NCBI RefSeq assembly: GCF_023715105.1
Contig: NZ_JAMBNO010000026.1
Location: 1 to 43,899, forward strand
Source of the DNA: Hydrogenophaga intermedia
GTDB taxonomy: Bacteria > Pseudomonadota > Gammaproteobacteria > Burkholderiales > Burkholderiaceae_C
Reading direction: 5' to 3'
DNA length: 43,899 nucleotides
The position numbers and the translations under genes are program-made. The stretch's first letter is position 1. The number at the start of each line of letters is the position of its first letter. Under the pieces are notes generated by a model. The model had not been told where the DNA came from, searched no databases, and saw only the letters and a program-made list of their open reading frames with translations. Below are positions 1 through 8,099 of the stretch, one piece after another.

Positions 1-40
1 TACTTCCAGCCCCGCGCCCAGGTGGTCCCCCAGAAAGAAG

Positions 41-74
41 AAAGCCCCGCCCTGCAAGAGCAGGACGGGGCTTT
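41..74 (-). terminator. Rho-independent terminator downstream of pckG
   Basis: A GC-rich stem of about 14 bp with one mismatch (AAAGCCCCG arm at 41, CGGGGCTTT arm ending at 74) encloses a short loop. Read on the minus strand it is followed by a U-rich tail (TTTCTTCTTTC), the direction in which pckG transcription leaves. Between it and the pckG stop lies another pairing segment (about 101-117) and a second CGGGGCTTTTTT arm at about 132-147. Confidence 0.75.
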
Positions 75-166
75 GAATCAACCTGGCTGAAGGCCTAGAC
101 CGTCAACTCCTTAGTCGAACGGCTAGGCGAGCAATCGCGGGGCTTTTTTGTGTCCGGGTCGGCCGT

Positions 167-2023
167 TCAGGCCGCCAGGCGTTGCTCGATGCGGGCCTTG
201 GTGTCCTGCAGCTCGCGCGGCAGGTGGTAGGCCAGCTGCTGGAACAGCTCGGCGTGCAGCTGCAGCTCCTGCGTCCACGCGGCCTTGTCGATCGCCGTGA
301 CGGTGGCGTACTGCTCGCGCGAGAAGTCGAGCCCGCTCCAGTGGATGTCCTCGTAGCGCGGGCTGGTGCCGAAGGCGTGCTCCACGCCCTGGCCGCGGCC
401 TTCGATGCGGTCGATCATCCACTTGAGCACGCGCATGTTCTCGCCGAAACCCGGCCACACGAACTTGCCGTTCTCGTCCTTGCGGAACCAGTTGACGCAG
501 AAGATGCCGGGCAGCTTCGCGCCGCTGGCCTGCAGCTTGGCGCCGAGGTTCAGCCAGTGCTGGAAATAGTCGCTCATGTTGTAGCCGGTGAAGGGCAGCA
601 TGGCGAACGGATCGCGGCGCACCACCCCCTGCGCGCCGAAGGCGGCGGCGGTGGTTTCCGACCCCATGGTGGCGGCCATGTAGACGCCCTCGGTCCAGTC
701 GCGCGCCTCGGTCACCAGCGGCACGGTGGTGCTGCGGCGGCCGCCGAAGATGAAAGCGTCGATCGCCACGCCCTTCGGGTCGTCCCAGGCGGCGTCCAAC
801 GCGGGGTTGTTGGTGGCGGCCACGGTGAAGCGTGCGTTGGGGTGGGCAGCCTTGGCGCCGGTTTCCTTCGCGATCTGCGGCGTCCAGTCCTTGCCCTGCC
901 AGTCGATGGCGTGCGCAGGCGCCTCGCCCATGCCTTCCCACCACACGTCGCCGTCATCGGTGAGGGCCACGTTGGTGAAGATCACGTCGCGGTTGAGGCT
1001 GGCCATGCAGTTGGGGTTGGTGGCCGTGTTGGTGCCCGGGGCGACGCCGAAGTAACCTGCTTCGGGGTTGATGGCGTACAGGCGACCGTCGGCACCGGGC
1101 TTGATCCAGGCGATGTCGTCACCGATGGTGGTGACCTTCCAGCCCTCGAAGCCCTTGGGCGGGATCAGCATGGCGAAGTTGGTCTTGCCGCAGGCGCTGG
1201 GGAAGGCCGCGGCCACGTGGTACTTCTTGCCCTCGGGGCTGGTCACGCCCAGGATGAGCATGTGCTCGGCCAGCCAGCCCTGGTCGCGGCCCATGTTGCT
1301 CGCGATGCGCAGGGCGAAGCATTTTTTGCCCAGCAGCGCGTTGCCGCCGTAGCCCGAGCCGTAGCTCCAGATCTCGCGCGTCTCGGGGTAGTGAACGATG
1401 TACTTGAGCGTGGGGTTGCAGGGCCAGGGCGTCTTGTCGGTTTCGCCGGCCTGCAGCGGGGCGCCCACGGTGTGCACGCAGGGCACGAAGTCGCCGTCGG
1501 TGCCGAGCACGTCGAACACGGCCTTGCCCATGCGCGTCATGAGCTTCATGTTCACGGCGACGTACGCGCTGTCGGACAGCTCCACGCCGATGTGGGCGAT
1601 CGGGCTGCCCAGCGGGCCCATGCTGAACGGCACCACGTACATGGTGCGCCCGCGCATGCAGCCGTCGAACAATGGCTGCAGCGTGGCACGCATCTCGGCC
1701 GGGGCTTTCCAGTTGTTGGTCGGGCCGGCGTCTTCCTGGCGCTCGCTGCAGATGAAGGTGCGATCTTCGACACGCGCCACGTCCGACGGGTCGGAGCAGG
1801 CGAGGTAGCTGTTGGCGCGCTTGGCCGGGTTCAGGCGCTTGAAGGTGCCGGCGTCCACCAGCTGCTGGCACAGACGGTCGTACTCGGCGTCGCTGCCGTC
1901 GCACCAGACGATCTGGTCGGGCTTGCACAGGGCGGCCATGTCGGCCACCCAGGCGATCAGGCGCGCGTGCTTGACGTAAGCGGGTGTGTTGAGGGTGAGG
2001 CCCTGCATCACGGGTGAGTTCAT
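167..2023 (-). CDS. pckG: Phosphoenolpyruvate carboxykinase (GTP)
   Basis: This enzyme converts oxaloacetate and GTP to phosphoenolpyruvate, GDP and CO2 in the cytosol, the first committed step of gluconeogenesis. The 618-aa length fits the GTP-dependent family. The substrate-binding P-loop PSACGKTN is at about residues 275-282, with the family's active-site cysteine just before the GKT, followed by the metal-binding GDDIAW motif. The conserved [10 protein letters not shown] segment lies in the C-terminal third. The ATG at 2023 was chosen over upstream in-frame starts because it has a GGAG Shine-Dalgarno 9 nt upstream and gives the normal family N-terminus; the upstream extension is low-complexity. 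It is a single-gene unit ending at the terminator at 41-74. Confidence 0.96.
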   Translation of the reverse strand: MNSPVMQGLTLNTPAYVKHARLIAWVADMAALCKPDQIVWCDGSDAEYDRLCQQLVDAGTFKRLNPAKRANSYLACSDPSDVARVEDRTFICSERQEDAGPTNNWKAPAEMRATLQPLFDGCMRGRTMYVVPFSMGPLGSPIAHIGVELSDSAYVAVNMKLMTRMGKAVFDVLGTDGDFVPCVHTVGAPLQAGETDKTPWPCNPTLKYIVHYPETREIWSYGSGYGGNALLGKKCFALRIASNMGRDQGWLAEHMLILGVTSPEGKKYHVAAAFPSACGKTNFAMLIPPKGFEGWKVTTIGDDIAWIKPGADGRLYAINPEAGYFGVAPGTNTATNPNCMASLNRDVIFTNVALTDDGDVWWEGMGEAPAHAIDWQGKDWTPQIAKETGAKAAHPNARFTVAATNNPALDAAWDDPKGVAIDAFIFGGRRSTTVPLVTEARDWTEGVYMAATMGSETTAAAFGAQGVVRRDPFAMLPFTGYNMSDYFQHWLNLGAKLQASGAKLPGIFCVNWFRKDENGKFVWPGFGENMRVLKWMIDRIEGRGQGVEHAFGTSPRYEDIHWSGLDFSREQYATVTAIDKAAWTQELQLHAELFQQLAYHLPRELQDTKARIEQRLAA

Positions 2024-2245
2024 CGGACGGACTCCAGAGGTTGAAAACCGGCGGCGGCCCAAGACACCAACAGCCGCAGAAGCGGCTGTCATCAGGGGGG
2101 GTGTCTCAGGCGGCAAATTCGGGTCGGTCGGCGCGCAGCTGCGGGGCGGTGGGCACACAGCTCGGGGGTCCGCCAGGGGATCGGTGAATCCGCCCTCGAC
2201 GGCGCGTATCGGCCATGGATGCGATTTTAGGGAAGGGGGTTCCGG

Positions 2246-2263
2246 GTTACATCGGCGTTACAT
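2246..2263. promoter_or_regulatory. Tandem GTTACAT repeat upstream of pckG
   Basis: The interval 2024-2386 has no gene apart from the terminator at its right end. It contains two exact copies of GTTACAT (2246-2252 and 2257-2263) spaced 11 bp start to start, the one-helical-turn spacing seen at direct-repeat sites of OmpR/PhoB-type regulators. It lies about 225 bp upstream of the pckG start. I could not assign a convincing -35/-10 pair. The role as operator is an inference. Confidence 0.3.
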
Positions 2264-2332
2264 GCAAAACCCGCATGACGTGATGCAGTTGACGCGCGCT
2301 AAACCGTTGGCATGCATACAAAAGTGCGCATG

Positions 2333-2364
2333 AAAAAGCCGAAGGCCCTCTCGGGCGCTTCGGC
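2333..2364 (-). terminator. Rho-independent terminator after small membrane protein gene
   Basis: The stem GCCGAAG / CTTCGGC (2338-2344 and 2358-2364) with a short inner pairing is followed on the minus strand by five T residues (2337-2333). It sits just past the stop of the 46-aa gene at 2387 and would insulate pckG from upstream transcription. Confidence 0.75.
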
Positions 2365-2386
2365 CGGTGTCGGGGCGCGCTTGGCG

Positions 2387-2527
2387 TCAGGCCATGAACA
2401 CGGCGATGAACGCCAGCAGGAACATCAGCACACCACCGGCGACGGGCAGCACGATGGGCATCAGCGGAACGATGGACTCGACCACGTCGTCGGTCTGCTC
2501 GGGGGTGTGGTGCTCGTGGTGGGCCAT
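2387..2527 (-). CDS. Small single-pass membrane protein (46 aa), unknown function
   Basis: The frame encodes MAHHEHHTPEQ..., a His-rich, acidic N-terminus (HHEHH near the start) followed by one hydrophobic helix spanning about residues 20-45. The protein ends directly after the helix. A terminator at 2333-2364 follows immediately, supporting a genuine transcription unit. It lies 63 nt downstream of the thioesterase stop on the same strand and may be the last gene of the ilvA-thioesterase unit. The His cluster could bind metal, but that is speculation. No family is recognised. Confidence 0.6.
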   Translation of the reverse strand: MAHHEHHTPEQTDDVVESIVPLMPIVLPVAGGVLMFLLAFIAVFMA

Positions 2528-2590
2528 GGGTGCTCCAGTGCGGTGACGTCGAAAACCCGGGATTTTAGGCGATCTGCCGCGGCGGGCCGC

Positions 2591-3001
2591 TCACAGCAAA
2601 GCGTAGGTGGTGGTGGCGCGGCAGGCGCTCTTGCCGTCCTGCGCGCCGCGGATGTCGATCTCGCCGAACGCCAGACTCTTGCCGGCGCGGATCACGCGTG
2701 CCTCGACCAGCGCATCCTGGCCCGACAGCGGCTTGAGGAAACTGGTGTTCATCTGCACCGTGGTGCAGGGGCGAAAGGCGCCGAAGTGGCGGATCAGCGC
2801 CAGCACCATGGCGGTGTCGGCCGCGGCCATCATGGCCTGGCCGCACAGCATGCCGCCGACGCGGCTGAGCTGGTCGGATTGCGGCAGGCGCAGCGTCACG
2901 CGGCCTTCATCGTGGCTCTCGACCGCCAGCCCCAGGGCCTGGACCCAGGGGGCGAAGTACTCGGGCAGGGCGGCTTGCAGGGCGCGGGTGGTGTCGTCCA
3001 T
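2591..3001 (-). CDS. PaaI-family (hotdog-fold) thioesterase
   Basis: The protein is 136 aa and matches the single-domain hotdog thioesterases that hydrolyse acyl- or aryl-CoA thioesters. The central helix carries the family pattern GGMLCGQAMMAAADTAMV (about residues 48-65), where the Gly-rich start and the acidic residue D61 correspond to the catalytic region. Strands such as VQMNTSFLKP and the C-terminal TTTYALL follow as expected. The start is ambiguous: the ATG at 3034 overlaps the ilvA stop as ATGA, giving 11 extra residues, while the ATG at 3001 gives the more usual length. Either way it is translationally linked to ilvA. The physiological substrate is unknown. Confidence 0.85.
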   Translation of the reverse strand: MDDTTRALQAALPEYFAPWVQALGLAVESHDEGRVTLRLPQSDQLSRVGGMLCGQAMMAAADTAMVLALIRHFGAFRPCTTVQMNTSFLKPLSGQDALVEARVIRAGKSLAFGEIDIRGAQDGKSACRATTTYALL

Positions 3002-3030
3002 GGGGCGTTCGGGTTGCGGTGGGGAATGGA

Positions 3031-4230
3031 TCATTGCGCGTGGGCGCCGAAGCCCGCGGCATTGAGCACGTCGATCACTTGTTGCACGTGGGCGTGACCG
3101 CGGGTCTGCAGCACGAGCTCGATCTCCACGTTCTGCGCCGCCAGCAGCGTGAAGGCGCGCTGGTGGTGCACCTCGTCGATGTTGGCGCCGGCCTCGGCCA
3201 CGAGGGCCGTGATTCGGGCCAGGTTGCCCGGCACGTCGCGTGCGTTGACGGCGATGCGCGCCAGCCGTCCGGCGCGCACCATGCCGCGCTCGATGATGGA
3301 GGCGAGCAGCATCGGGTCGATGTTGCCGCCGCACAGCACCAGGCCCACGCGGCGGCCGGCAAAGCGCTTCGGGTGCTTGAGCAGCGCGGCGAGGCCGGCC
3401 GCGCCGGCACCTTCCACCAGCGTCTTCTCGATTTCCAGCAGCATCACGATCGCCTGCTCGATGTCGCCCTCGTCGACCAGCAGCAGGTCGTCCACGCGCT
3501 CGCGCACGATCGGCAGGTTCACCTCGCCCGGCGTGCCCACGGCGATGCCTTCGGCAATCGTGCTGCTGCCTTGCGGAAGGTGCGTGCCCTTGATGGCGTT
3601 CACCATGGCCGGGAAGCGCTCGGTCTGCACGCCGATCACCTCGATGCCCGGCTTGAGTGCCTTGGCGGCGGTGGCCATACCGGCGATCAGCCCGCCACCG
3701 CCCACCGCGACCACCAGCGTGTCGAGGTCGGGAACGTCGGCCAGCATCTCCAGCGCGACCGTGCCCTGGCCGGCAACGATGGCCTCGTCGTCGTACGGGT
3801 GCACGAATACCAGGCCCTGTTGCGCGGCCAGCGCGCGCGCATGAGCCCGGGCTTCGTCCAGCGTGTCGCCGTGCAGCACCACCTCGGCGCCGAAGCCCCG
3901 CGTGCGCTCCACCTTCACGCCGGGCGTGAAGCGCGGCATCACGATCACCGCGCGCAAGCCCAGGCGTTGCGCGTGGTACGCCACACCCTGCGCATGGTTG
4001 CCTGCGCTCATGGCGACCACCCCACGCGCGCGCTCTTCGGGCGTGAGCTGCGAAAGTTTGTTGCAGGCCCCGCGCTCCTTGAAGGAGGCGGTGTACTGCA
4101 GGTTCTCGAACTTGAGGAATACCTGGCAGCCGGTGAGCTGCGAGAGCGTGCGCGACTCCACGCACGGGGTGCGCAGGACGTGGCCGTTCAGGCGGGCGGC
4201 GGCGGCACGGATGTCGTCGATCTGGAGCAT
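3031..4230 (-). CDS. ilvA: Threonine ammonia-lyase, PLP-dependent, with C-terminal ACT domain
   Basis: The enzyme deaminates threonine to 2-oxobutanoate, the entry to isoleucine synthesis or threonine breakdown. It has 399 aa. The PLP lysine lies in SFKERGA (K51), SAGNHAQG (about 75-82) is the substrate loop, and the phosphate-binding tetraglycine is at 177-180. Residues about 321-399 form one ACT-like regulatory domain (ARIAVNARDVPGN), which places it in the medium form rather than the two-ACT biosynthetic form. The ATG at 4230 gives the family N-terminus MLQIDDIRAA. It is divergent from the AAA ATPase gene at 4385 and precedes the thioesterase with a 4-bp overlap option. Whether it serves biosynthesis or catabolism cannot be told from sequence alone. 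Confidence 0.92.
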   Translation of the reverse strand: MLQIDDIRAAAARLNGHVLRTPCVESRTLSQLTGCQVFLKFENLQYTASFKERGACNKLSQLTPEERARGVVAMSAGNHAQGVAYHAQRLGLRAVIVMPRFTPGVKVERTRGFGAEVVLHGDTLDEARAHARALAAQQGLVFVHPYDDEAIVAGQGTVALEMLADVPDLDTLVVAVGGGGLIAGMATAAKALKPGIEVIGVQTERFPAMVNAIKGTHLPQGSSTIAEGIAVGTPGEVNLPIVRERVDDLLLVDEGDIEQAIVMLLEIEKTLVEGAGAAGLAALLKHPKRFAGRRVGLVLCGGNIDPMLLASIIERGMVRAGRLARIAVNARDVPGNLARITALVAEAGANIDEVHHQRAFTLLAAQNVEIELVLQTRGHAHVQQVIDVLNAAGFGAHAQ

Positions 4231-4384
4231 GGCGCGATTGTGGCCTGCCGTTCGTGGAAAAAGCCCGAGAACGCCCGTCATCACGCACTTCCATCGCGCA
4301 TCAAGCTGCGTTATGGTGCTCCGCACAGGGGCCTTGACAGCGTTGCGCCCCGCTGCGCTGCAGGGTTCTCCTGGAGGTCTGCAC

Positions 4385-6781
4385 ATGAACAAACGGCTTT
4401 CGTCACCGAGCCCCATGGCCCGCACGCCCGAGGCGCGCGCCGTCGGCGCGGGCGAGGGCCGTCTGCACGTGCCGCACGGCCTGCGTCAGGCGCCGGTGCT
4501 CGACCTCATGTGCTCGCACTTCGTGCTCACGCTGGCGGCGCGCCAGGGCCCGCGCTTCAACGTGCGGCGCGATCTCAACACCCTGCTTTCGCTCGCCGGC
4601 CGTCACCTCGTGTGGCCGCACACCGTGTTGCAGCGCCTGCGCGAGTTCCTGCAGCGCCGCTGCAAGGACAACGAGCTCTGGGCCGGCCACGACAAACTGG
4701 CGCCGGGAGCGTTCATGGACCGCTACGGCGTCTGGCGCGGCCCGTACGAAGAGGGCACGCTGTTCTTCTACCTTGACGAGTACGCCAAGGAGGCCCCCAA
4801 GGACCTGCTCTCGGTGCTGGCCGTCACCGGCGAATGGTTGAGCCAGGCACTCAAGAAACAGAGCACGCTGGTGGAAAAGAACATCGACGCGCTGGCCGAG
4901 TTGCTGCAGCTCAACCGCGCCGAACGCGCGCTCCTGCTCTATGGCACGCTGGCGCGCTACCAGCGCGACCTGCGCTCCATCCTGGTCGAGTTCAAGGTGA
5001 ACAACGCGCCCGAGGCCTACGCGGCCATCGCCGACGTGGCGGGTGTCAAGGCCAGCGAGGTGGGCGAGGCGCTGCGTGCCGGCTCGCGCCTGGAGCGCAT
5101 CGGCATGGTGGAGAACCTGATCTCCGAACACAACATCACCGATCTGGCCGACCTGATGAAGGTCAGCGAGAAGCTGCCGCCCGTGCTGATGCGCGAGTAC
5201 CGCTCGCAAAGCGAGCTCATGGCGGTGTTCACACGCCCGGCCGCGAAGTCCGCGCTCGTGCCGGCCGATTTCGACTACGTGTCCGACGACGTGCGCCTGC
5301 TCAGCGGCCTGCTGCGCGAGGCCGTGGCGCGCAAGGAAGCTGGCGTGAACGTGCTGCTCTACGGCCCGCCCGGCACCGGCAAGACGGAACTGGCGCGCGT
5401 GGTGGCGCAGGCTGCGGGGCTCGCCCTGTTCGAGGTGGAATACGCCGACCGCGACGGCAACGCGCTCTCCGGGCGCGACCGCTACCGCTCTCTGCAGATC
5501 GCGCAGGTGTTCCTCAAGGGCACGGCGCAGTCGGCCCTGCTCTTCGACGAGGTGGAGGACGTGTTCCCGCCGATCTCCAGCGAGGCCGCGCAGTTCATGG
5601 CGCGCGCCGAGCAGGTGCCGGCGCCGCACAGCCACTCGGTGAGCGGCAAGGCCTGGGTCAACCAGGTGCTCGAATCGAACGCCGTGCCCACGATCTGGAT
5701 CACCAACCGCATCGAGCAGATCGACCCGGCGTTCCGGCGCCGCTTTGCCTACCACCTCGAGCTCAAGAGCCCGCCGCCCGGCGCGCGTGAACAACTGGTG
5801 CGCAAGACGCTCGATGGCGTGGCCGTGAGCGAGGCCCTGATCGGCCGCCTGACCGAACGCAAGGGCCTCACGCCGGCGCAGATCCGCACCGCGGTGCGCT
5901 TCGCGCAGCTGGCGGTGGCGCCGGTGCGCGCGCCTGGTCGCAAAGCCGCCAAGGCAGCTGCGGCGGCGCCACCGGCGCTGCTCGACGATCTGATCGAGCG
6001 TCAGTTGCGCCACGCCGACCGCGCACTCGGTCGCGCGCCCGACGCCCTGCAGCGCCCCAGCGTCACGCAGTACAGCCTGGCGATGCTCAACGTCGAATCG
6101 CGCCACCCGATCCCGCGCATCATCGACGCGCTCAAGGCGCGCGGCCACGGTTGCCTGTGCTTCCACGGCGCGCCCGGCACCGGCAAGACGGCCCTCGCCG
6201 AGCACCTGGCGCAGCAGCTGGGCCGCCCGCTCATGATCCGCCGCGCGAGCGACCTGGTGAGCAAGTTCGTCGGGGAGACCGAGCAGCAGATGGCAGCGAT
6301 GTTTCGCGAGGCCGAGGCCGAGCGCGCGGTGCTGCTGCTCGACGAAGCCGACAGCTTCCTGCAGGACCGCCGCGGCGCGCAGCGCACCTACGAGGTGACG
6401 GAGGTCAACGAAATGCTGCAGGGCATGGAGCGCTTCGCCGGCATCTTCGTCTGCACCACCAACCTGATGGACAGCATCGACCAGGCGGCCCTGCGCCGCT
6501 TCACCTTCAAGATCCGCTTCAAGCCGCTCACACGGGAGCAGCGCGAGACCATGTTCGTGGTGGAGGCACTGGGCGGCGATGCGACGCGGCTGGAGGGCGC
6601 GAGCGCGAAACGCCTGGCCGCCATGGACCAGCTCTGCCCGGGCGACTTCGCCGCGGTCAAGCGCCAGGCCGACATCCTGGGCGCCGCGATGGACCCGCTC
6701 GAGTTCCTTGACCAGCTCGAAGCCGAACACCGCATCAAGCCCGAAGTGCGCGAAGCCCGCGGCATCGGCTTCGTGCACTGA
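4385..6781 (+). CDS. Tandem AAA+ ATPase, function unknown
   Basis: The 798-aa protein has an N-terminal helical region of about 300 residues without a recognised domain, then two AAA+ modules. Module 1 has Walker A GPPGTGKT (327-334) and a Walker B with DEVED (about 386-392); module 2 has Walker A GAPGTGKT (from 595) and Walker B LLLDEAD (about 650-656). Each is followed by a sensor-like TN segment (WITNRIEQ; CTTNLMDS) and arginine-rich RRRF/RRF finger segments. A basic Ala-rich linker separates the modules. The start at ATG 4385 has a GGAGG site about 7 nt upstream. The architecture resembles CDC48/FtsH-like remodelling ATPases in general form, but I recognise no specific partner or protease. 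It is a lone gene, divergent from ilvA. Confidence 0.85.
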   Translation: MNKRLSSPSPMARTPEARAVGAGEGRLHVPHGLRQAPVLDLMCSHFVLTLAARQGPRFNVRRDLNTLLSLAGRHLVWPHTVLQRLREFLQRRCKDNELWAGHDKLAPGAFMDRYGVWRGPYEEGTLFFYLDEYAKEAPKDLLSVLAVTGEWLSQALKKQSTLVEKNIDALAELLQLNRAERALLLYGTLARYQRDLRSILVEFKVNNAPEAYAAIADVAGVKASEVGEALRAGSRLERIGMVENLISEHNITDLADLMKVSEKLPPVLMREYRSQSELMAVFTRPAAKSALVPADFDYVSDDVRLLSGLLREAVARKEAGVNVLLYGPPGTGKTELARVVAQAAGLALFEVEYADRDGNALSGRDRYRSLQIAQVFLKGTAQSALLFDEVEDVFPPISSEAAQFMARAEQVPAPHSHSVSGKAWVNQVLESNAVPTIWITNRIEQIDPAFRRRFAYHLELKSPPPGAREQLVRKTLDGVAVSEALIGRLTERKGLTPAQIRTAVRFAQLAVAPVRAPGRKAAKAAAAAPPALLDDLIERQLRHADRALGRAPDALQRPSVTQYSLAMLNVESRHPIPRIIDALKARGHGCLCFHGAPGTGKTALAEHLAQQLGRPLMIRRASDLVSKFVGETEQQMAAMFREAEAERAVLLLDEADSFLQDRRGAQRTYEVTEVNEMLQGMERFAGIFVCTTNLMDSIDQAALRRFTFKIRFKPLTREQRETMFVVEALGGDATRLEGASAKRLAAMDQLCPGDFAAVKRQADILGAAMDPLEFLDQLEAEHRIKPEVREARGIGFVH

Positions 6782-6878
6782 AGCGGCACCGCGCCGCGGC
6801 CGCCGCGCGGAACTTGCGCGCGCCCGGCGCACTCCAGCGCGCGGGCCCATATTGGCCTGTTCCGTCAACCGCCGCACC

Positions 6879-7514
6879 ATGAACCGCCGCTTTCTTGCGC
6901 CGCTGGTGGCCTGGAGTCTGGCCCTGCTGCTTGCAGCGCCCCTGTCGGCCCAACCCGCCATCCCCGACACGGCGCAGTCATCCCCCGCGCCTGCCGACGC
7001 CTTGCAAGGCGCGCAGCTGTTGCAGGCCTTGCGCGCCGGCGGGCTGGTCATCTACTTCCGCCACACCGACACCGACTTCTCGCGCACCGACGCCGGGATG
7101 CGCAGCATGGACGATTGCGACAACCAGCGCCTGCTCTCCAGCCAGGGCCGAGCCGATGCCGCCGCGATCGGCGAGCAGATCCGCCGGCTTGGCATTCCCC
7201 TGGGTGAAGCCCTGGCCAGCCCCTACTGCCGAACCATGGACCACGCCACGCGCATGCTGGGGCCGGTCGAGCCGACGGTGGCGGTGCGCGCCCCCAACGG
7301 CGAGACGATGGGCCTCAAGCGCCTGCTCGCGCGCCCGGTGGCGCCCGGCCAGAACCGGTGGATCGTGGGCCACGGCAGCCCGTTTCGCGCCATCGCCGGC
7401 CCGCCGCATCTGAACCAGGGCGAGGCGGTCGTGATCAGGCCGCAAACCGACCACTGGACCGTGATCGCGCGCCTGCAGGCCGGCGACTGGGCCCGCCTGG
7501 CGACCACCCCCTGA
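6879..7514 (+). CDS. Exported histidine phosphatase-family protein
   Basis: This 211-aa protein begins with a Sec signal peptide (MNRRFLAPLVAW..., hydrophobic to about residue 21, likely cleavage after LSA at 24) and a Ser/Pro-rich linker. The mature domain has the histidine phosphatase phospho-acceptor motif as YFRHTDTD (R61, H62) where the family usually has RHG, the conserved PYCRTMD segment, and the second catalytic histidine in VGHGSPF (H165). It is probably periplasmic. The substrate is unknown. The ATG at 6879 begins the signal peptide, and a longer in-frame start within the preceding gene would bury it. Confidence 0.85.
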   Translation: MNRRFLAPLVAWSLALLLAAPLSAQPAIPDTAQSSPAPADALQGAQLLQALRAGGLVIYFRHTDTDFSRTDAGMRSMDDCDNQRLLSSQGRADAAAIGEQIRRLGIPLGEALASPYCRTMDHATRMLGPVEPTVAVRAPNGETMGLKRLLARPVAPGQNRWIVGHGSPFRAIAGPPHLNQGEAVVIRPQTDHWTVIARLQAGDWARLATTP

Positions 7515-7521
7515 AACGACA

Positions 7522-7543
7522 AAGGCCACCCGGGGGTGGCCTT
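7522..7543. terminator. Bidirectional hairpin between convergent genes
   Basis: The perfect stem AAGGCCACC / GGTGGCCTT lies 8 nt past the phosphatase stop and about 33 nt past the end of the convergent gene at 7576. A moderately T-rich tail follows on the minus strand and a weak one on the plus strand. Confidence 0.55.
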
Positions 7544-7575
7544 GTGGCGTACCGACGTGTCGGTCGGCAGGGGGT

Positions 7576-7920
7576 TCAGTGCACCAGCGCCATCGGCTTG
7601 CTCGGCAGATCGTCGGCGTCGTAGTCGGGGTGGTTGTCGACGAAGAAGCGCAGCTTGGCGTCGAGCCGGCCCACGCGGCGGTTGGCCTCGCCCTCGTGGT
7701 GGTGCTTGGAGATCAGGTTGAACAGCTTGCCGCGCAGGAACCACAGGTCGCGCGGCGTGCGGCAGTTCATCAGCGCGGCATGCAGGCGCGTGCGCAGCGG
7801 GTCCTGGATGTCGGCCATGGCCGCGTGGAATTCGTCGACCACGTAGTCGAGTTCGAGGACCTGGGTGTCGTGGTAGCTGGGCGTCTTGCGCTTGGCCAGC
7901 CAGGGCAGCTTGAAAAACAT
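7576..7920 (-). CDS. Conserved hypothetical protein (114 aa)
   Basis: The soluble, mostly helical protein starts MFFKLPWLAKRKTPS and contains a charged helical core (ELDYVVDEFHAAMADIQ) followed by an aromatic-basic segment with a HHHEGEANRR histidine cluster. There is no signal peptide or membrane segment. The ATG at 7920 was chosen as the first in-frame ATG that begins a protein-like sequence; the frame upstream runs antisense to noncoding sequence. I do not recognise a family. It stands between recQ (179 nt upstream) and the convergent phosphatase gene. Confidence 0.7.
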   Translation of the reverse strand: MFFKLPWLAKRKTPSYHDTQVLELDYVVDEFHAAMADIQDPLRTRLHAALMNCRTPRDLWFLRGKLFNLISKHHHEGEANRRVGRLDAKLRFFVDNHPDYDADDLPSKPMALVH

Positions 7921-8099
7921 GCCGCGCTCCGTGCAATCTGGGGTTCGTTTCCGGTGGGGCCTTTCAGCCCCTCTGCAGGAAACATCGGCACGGTGACCCG
8001 CCGGCTTGAGCGGCATGACACGCGCGACGGGCGGTGGCCGACGGGCGGTCGGGCGTGTCACACGGAGGTTTTCGGCGCGGGGCCTGCAGACTTGAGTGC

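Noticed and set aside
182..2017. A 611-codon plus frame over pckG
   Set aside because: It is antisense to a fully conserved PEP carboxykinase and has no recognisable domain.
4403..7051. An 882-codon minus frame across the tandem AAA gene
   Set aside because: It is the shadow of the AAA gene, which has intact Walker motifs and a good ribosome binding site. The antisense product is Arg/Ala/Leu-rich with no motif.
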